Shown here one piece after another: positions 62,227 to 64,000 of a stretch of 64,000 nucleotides of DNA. Below the pieces are notes generated by a model. That model searched no databases. It was given only the letters and a program-made list of their open reading frames with translations, and had not been told where the DNA came from. Both the position numbers and the translations under genes were made by a program. The DNA is from Streptomyces sp. V1I1 (GTDB lineage Bacteria > Actinomycetota > Actinomycetes > Streptomycetales > Streptomycetaceae). Location of the stretch: positions 682,001-746,000 of the forward strand of contig NZ_JAUSZH010000001.1 in NCBI RefSeq assembly GCF_030817355.1, given 5' to 3'. Every line of letters starts with the position of its first letter. Positions within the stretch are counted from its first letter, which is position 1.

Positions 62227-62811
62227 TCAGCCACGTTTGGGCCTGGCCCGCACATGCATCCGTTCGCCCTGCGGGCCGAACAGGCTCAGAAACTCCACCG
62301 GCCCCTCGTCCGTCGGGCCGAACCAGTGCGGCACACGGGTGTCGAACTCCGCCGCCTCGCCGGCGCCGAGCACCACATCGTGGTCGCCGAGCAGCAGCCG
62401 CAGCCGGCCGGACAGGACGTACAGCCATTCGTACCCCTCGTGCGTGCGCGGCTCCGGCTCGCCACTGCCGGGTTGCTGCACCACCTTGTACGCCTGGAGG
62501 CCGCCCGGCTGCCGGGTGAGCGGCAGCATCGTCCTGCCGTGCCGGACGATCGGCTTCGACCGCACCCGCGGATCACCGACCGGCGGCGCGCCGACCAGCT
62601 CGTCGAGCGGCACCTGGTGAGCCCGGGCAATGGGCAGCAGCAGTTCCAGGCTCGGCTTGCGCCGCCCCGACTCCAGCCGGGACAGGGTGCTCACGGAGAT
62701 CCCGGTCACCTCCGAGAGCGCACCGAGCGTGGCTCCGCGCTCCCTTCTGATTCTGCGGAGCCGCGGCCCCACCTCGTCCAGTACGGCGTCCAGCCGTGCG
62801 TCGTCGTCCAT
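62227..62811 (-). CDS. XRE-family regulator with C-terminal cupin domain
   Basis: 194 residues. The helix-turn-helix spans about 15-72 (RRIRRERGATLGALSEVTGI, then SVSTLSRLESGRRKPSLELLLPIA). The cupin domain spans about 110-185 (HEGYEWLYVLSGRLRLLLGD, FDTRVPHWFGPTDEGPVEFLSLF). Such proteins repress neighbouring, often divergent, oxidoreductase genes and sense small molecules through the cupin. No ribosome site precedes the ATG. An inverted repeat just upstream may be its operator. The divergent partner is dead, so it may now control only itself and perhaps the downstream operon. Confidence 0.92.
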   Translation of the reverse strand: MDDDARLDAVLDEVGPRLRRIRRERGATLGALSEVTGISVSTLSRLESGRRKPSLELLLPIARAHQVPLDELVGAPPVGDPRVRSKPIVRHGRTMLPLTRQPGGLQAYKVVQQPGSGEPEPRTHEGYEWLYVLSGRLRLLLGDHDVVLGAGEAAEFDTRVPHWFGPTDEGPVEFLSLFGPQGERMHVRARPKRG

Positions 62812-62819
62812 GGATCTAT

Positions 62820-62834
62820 TTGCCTAAACGGCAA
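62820..62834. promoter_or_regulatory. Inverted repeat TTGCC-N5-GGCAA, probable operator of the XRE-cupin regulator
   Basis: A perfect five-base inverted repeat around TAAAC starts nine bases before the regulator's ATG, in the gap shared with the divergent oxidoreductase remnant. The site size and position suit autoregulation. Confidence 0.55.
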
Positions 62835-62891
62835 CGTGGTTTGTCAATCCCGCCGGCCCGGAGCGGCGGTCGGTGTCGGAGGTGGTCACAG

Positions 62892-63075
62892 ATGTACGAC
62901 GTAGTGGTGATCGGCGGCTGAACCGCGGGCCTGAGCGCGGCACTGATTCCGGGGCGCTCGCGACGCCGCGTCCTGGTGGTGGACGCGGGCGAGCCCCGCA
63001 ACCCGCCGACCGCGCACACGCACGGCTATCTGTCGCGGGACGGGATTGGCCCGGCGGTGCGCGGCGCGGGGGCGT
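62892..63075 (+). pseudogene. NAD(P)/FAD-dependent oxidoreductase remnant
   Basis: GGAGGTGG precedes an ATG that reads MYDVVVIGG, then TGA at 62919-62921 where the family has the third Gly of GGGPAGL. The frame continues as TAGLSAALIPGRSRRRVLVV, then DAGEPRNPPTAHTHGYLSRDG, the thioredoxin-reductase-like family normally divergent from XRE-cupin regulators. After about 63055 similarity ends in a GC-rich run and a stop. It is dead by both a nonsense change and loss of the 3' three quarters. Confidence 0.8.
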
Positions 63076-63158
63076 GAGGGGTGTGCGGCGCGGGGCCGCC
63101 GGGCGCGGGCCGGTGCCGCGGGTGCGGGGCGTGCAGCGTCGCGCGGCCGACGGCCCGC

Positions 63159-64000
63159 TCAGGCGTCCCCGCGGGCGAGGGCGAGCAGCCGGTCCAGCAC
63201 GCGGGAACCGCTCGCCCGCACCCCGTCGTGCTCGTACTCGTCGGTGACCCAGGTGCGCAGTCCGCGGATGGTGCGGGCGGTGCGCAGCGAGTGCTCCGTG
63301 TCGACGTACATGTCGTCGTGGTAGACGGCCGCGGCGACCGGAACCTCGTTGGCGGCGAGCCTGGCGGGGTCGTACAGCGGGGTCCAGTCGGTGCGGGCGG
63401 CCAGCAGTTCAGCGATCTCGCGCAGCGGACGCAGCACGGGGTCCACCTCGAAGTGCCAGGGGTGGACGGTCTCCCCGGTGAACAGCAGCGGCCCGTCGCC
63501 AGCCAACGTCTTCGCCGCGTCGAACTGCGGGAATTCGGCGCGTACCCGCTCGGCGGCCCAGGCGGTCGGCTGTGCGCCCTGGGCGTAGATCGCCTCGTGC
63601 AGCACGGCGTACAGCGGGTGTGCCGCGTGCGAGAGGGTGGCGAGCATGCCCTGCTGGAAGGCGTCGGAGAGTTCGTGGCCCTGTCCCGTACGGACGAAGG
63701 CGTCTTCGAGCAGATAGTGCAGCTGGTGGCTGCCGTCGCCGCCGCCGAGCAGGATCCCGAGGGACTGGAAGGCCTCGGGCGTGAGGGTGTAGCCGCCGGG
63801 CAGCACGGGCCGGTACTCGGCGAGGTGCTCGGCGATGCGGCGGGCCCGTCGCACATCCTGCGGATAGCGGTCGTAGTGCGCCTCGACCTTGCGCTGAATG
63901 CGGGGGTACGCGGCCCGGTAGACGTCATCGGCGGGGGCGTCCAGGGCGGGCAGACCGCCGGTGACGATCACCGTGCGCAGTCCCTCGGGGGCGGTGGAGA
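63159..64000 (-). CDS. Alpha/beta-fold hydrolase, proline iminopeptidase-like (partial, 5' end off window)
   Basis: The visible C-terminal 280 residues belong to the prolyl aminopeptidase (S33) group. They comprise the helical cap (VYRAAYPRIQRKVEAHYDRYPQDVRRARRI, split over several helices), LTPEAFQSLGILLGGGDGSHQLHYLLED and GPLLFTGETVHPWHFEVDP, then the catalytic-Asp region AAVYHDDMYVDTE and the final loop LRTWVTDEYEHDGVRASGSRVL with the likely catalytic His. The nucleophile Ser lies outside the window. It removes N-terminal Pro or a similar residue from peptides. Confidence 0.85.
   Translation of the reverse strand, partial: STAPEGLRTVIVTGGLPALDAPADDVYRAAYPRIQRKVEAHYDRYPQDVRRARRIAEHLAEYRPVLPGGYTLTPEAFQSLGILLGGGDGSHQLHYLLEDAFVRTGQGHELSDAFQQGMLATLSHAAHPLYAVLHEAIYAQGAQPTAWAAERVRAEFPQFDAAKTLAGDGPLLFTGETVHPWHFEVDPVLRPLREIAELLAARTDWTPLYDPARLAANEVPVAAAVYHDDMYVDTEHSLRTARTIRGLRTWVTDEYEHDGVRASGSRVLDRLLALARGDA

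Overview
The window is GC-rich actinobacterial DNA, almost certainly Streptomyces. The supporting signs are strong third-position GC bias, ATGA/GTGA/TGATG start-stop overlaps, GTG and TTG starts, a perfect DmdR/DtxR-type iron box, a cysteine-rich-end leader peptide, a DUF5997/LysR-like pair and a Ser/Thr kinase with a C-terminal membrane domain. There are no rRNA, tRNA, CRISPR or ribosomal genes. At least nine broken genes (IS5 transposase, berberine-bridge oxidase, integrase, hydrolase, indigoidine-type NRPS, GNAT, ABC ATPase, FAD oxidoreductase and others) suggest an accessory region, perhaps a chromosome arm.

Layout. 1-2805: a cyclic-nucleotide-domain histidine kinase overlapping a response regulator fused to a thioredoxin-reductase-like flavoprotein. 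2.9-8.1 kb: a patchwork of intact single genes (aldo/keto reductase, GNAT, secreted metallophosphoesterase) and gene remnants. 8.3-12.3 kb: a Ser/Thr kinase and an MFS transporter. 12.4-24.2 kb: a ten-gene minus-strand operon behind one iron box. It encodes FecCDEB-type siderophore import, then ATP-grasp, NIS synthetase, MFS exporter, NIS synthetase and PLP decarboxylase, the same order as pvsABCDE for vibrioferrin, and finally an isochorismatase-fold hydrolase. A FhuF-type reductase with its own weaker iron box is divergent at 24.36-25.2 kb.

25.7-30.1 kb: an extracytoplasmic copper operon (CopC-CopD fusion, two cupredoxins, a YceI-like protein and a Pro/Ser-rich secreted protein). 30.4-33.2 kb: a 920-aa membrane protein joining a degenerate NTPase-like domain to a periplasmic amino-acid-binding-type domain. 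33.3-34.8 kb: a vanadium-haloperoxidase-like secreted protein preceded by a leader peptide and hairpin. 35.2-38.7 kb: phosphoglucomutase, a carboxymuconolactone decarboxylase-like protein, and the LysR-like/DUF5997 pair.

39.0-47.2 kb: a C-nucleoside/indigoidine-type cluster related to minimycin (oxazinomycin) clusters. It has a BpsA/IndC/MinA-type NRPS that has lost the front of its adenylation domain and carries an amber codon, a Pro-1 tautomerase with a TTG start, a pseudouridine-5'-phosphate glycosidase (IndA), a HAD phosphatase (IndB), a paired YdcZ-like exporter, a DUF4243 (questin-oxidase-like) oxygenase, a uracil phosphoribosyltransferase and a NUDIX hydrolase. The downstream genes look intact and translationally coupled, so the pathway is broken mainly at its first enzyme.

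47.3-52.7 kb: a Sua5/YrdC protein, an unusual terpene synthase and a large LuxR-type (LAL) ATPase regulator. 53-57.3 kb: single housekeeping-like genes. 57.5-64 kb: a GDPD-like phosphodiesterase, an operon of two acyl-CoA dehydrogenases and a quinone oxidoreductase, an XRE-cupin regulator facing a dead FAD oxidoreductase, and the C-terminal part of an alpha/beta hydrolase running off the window.
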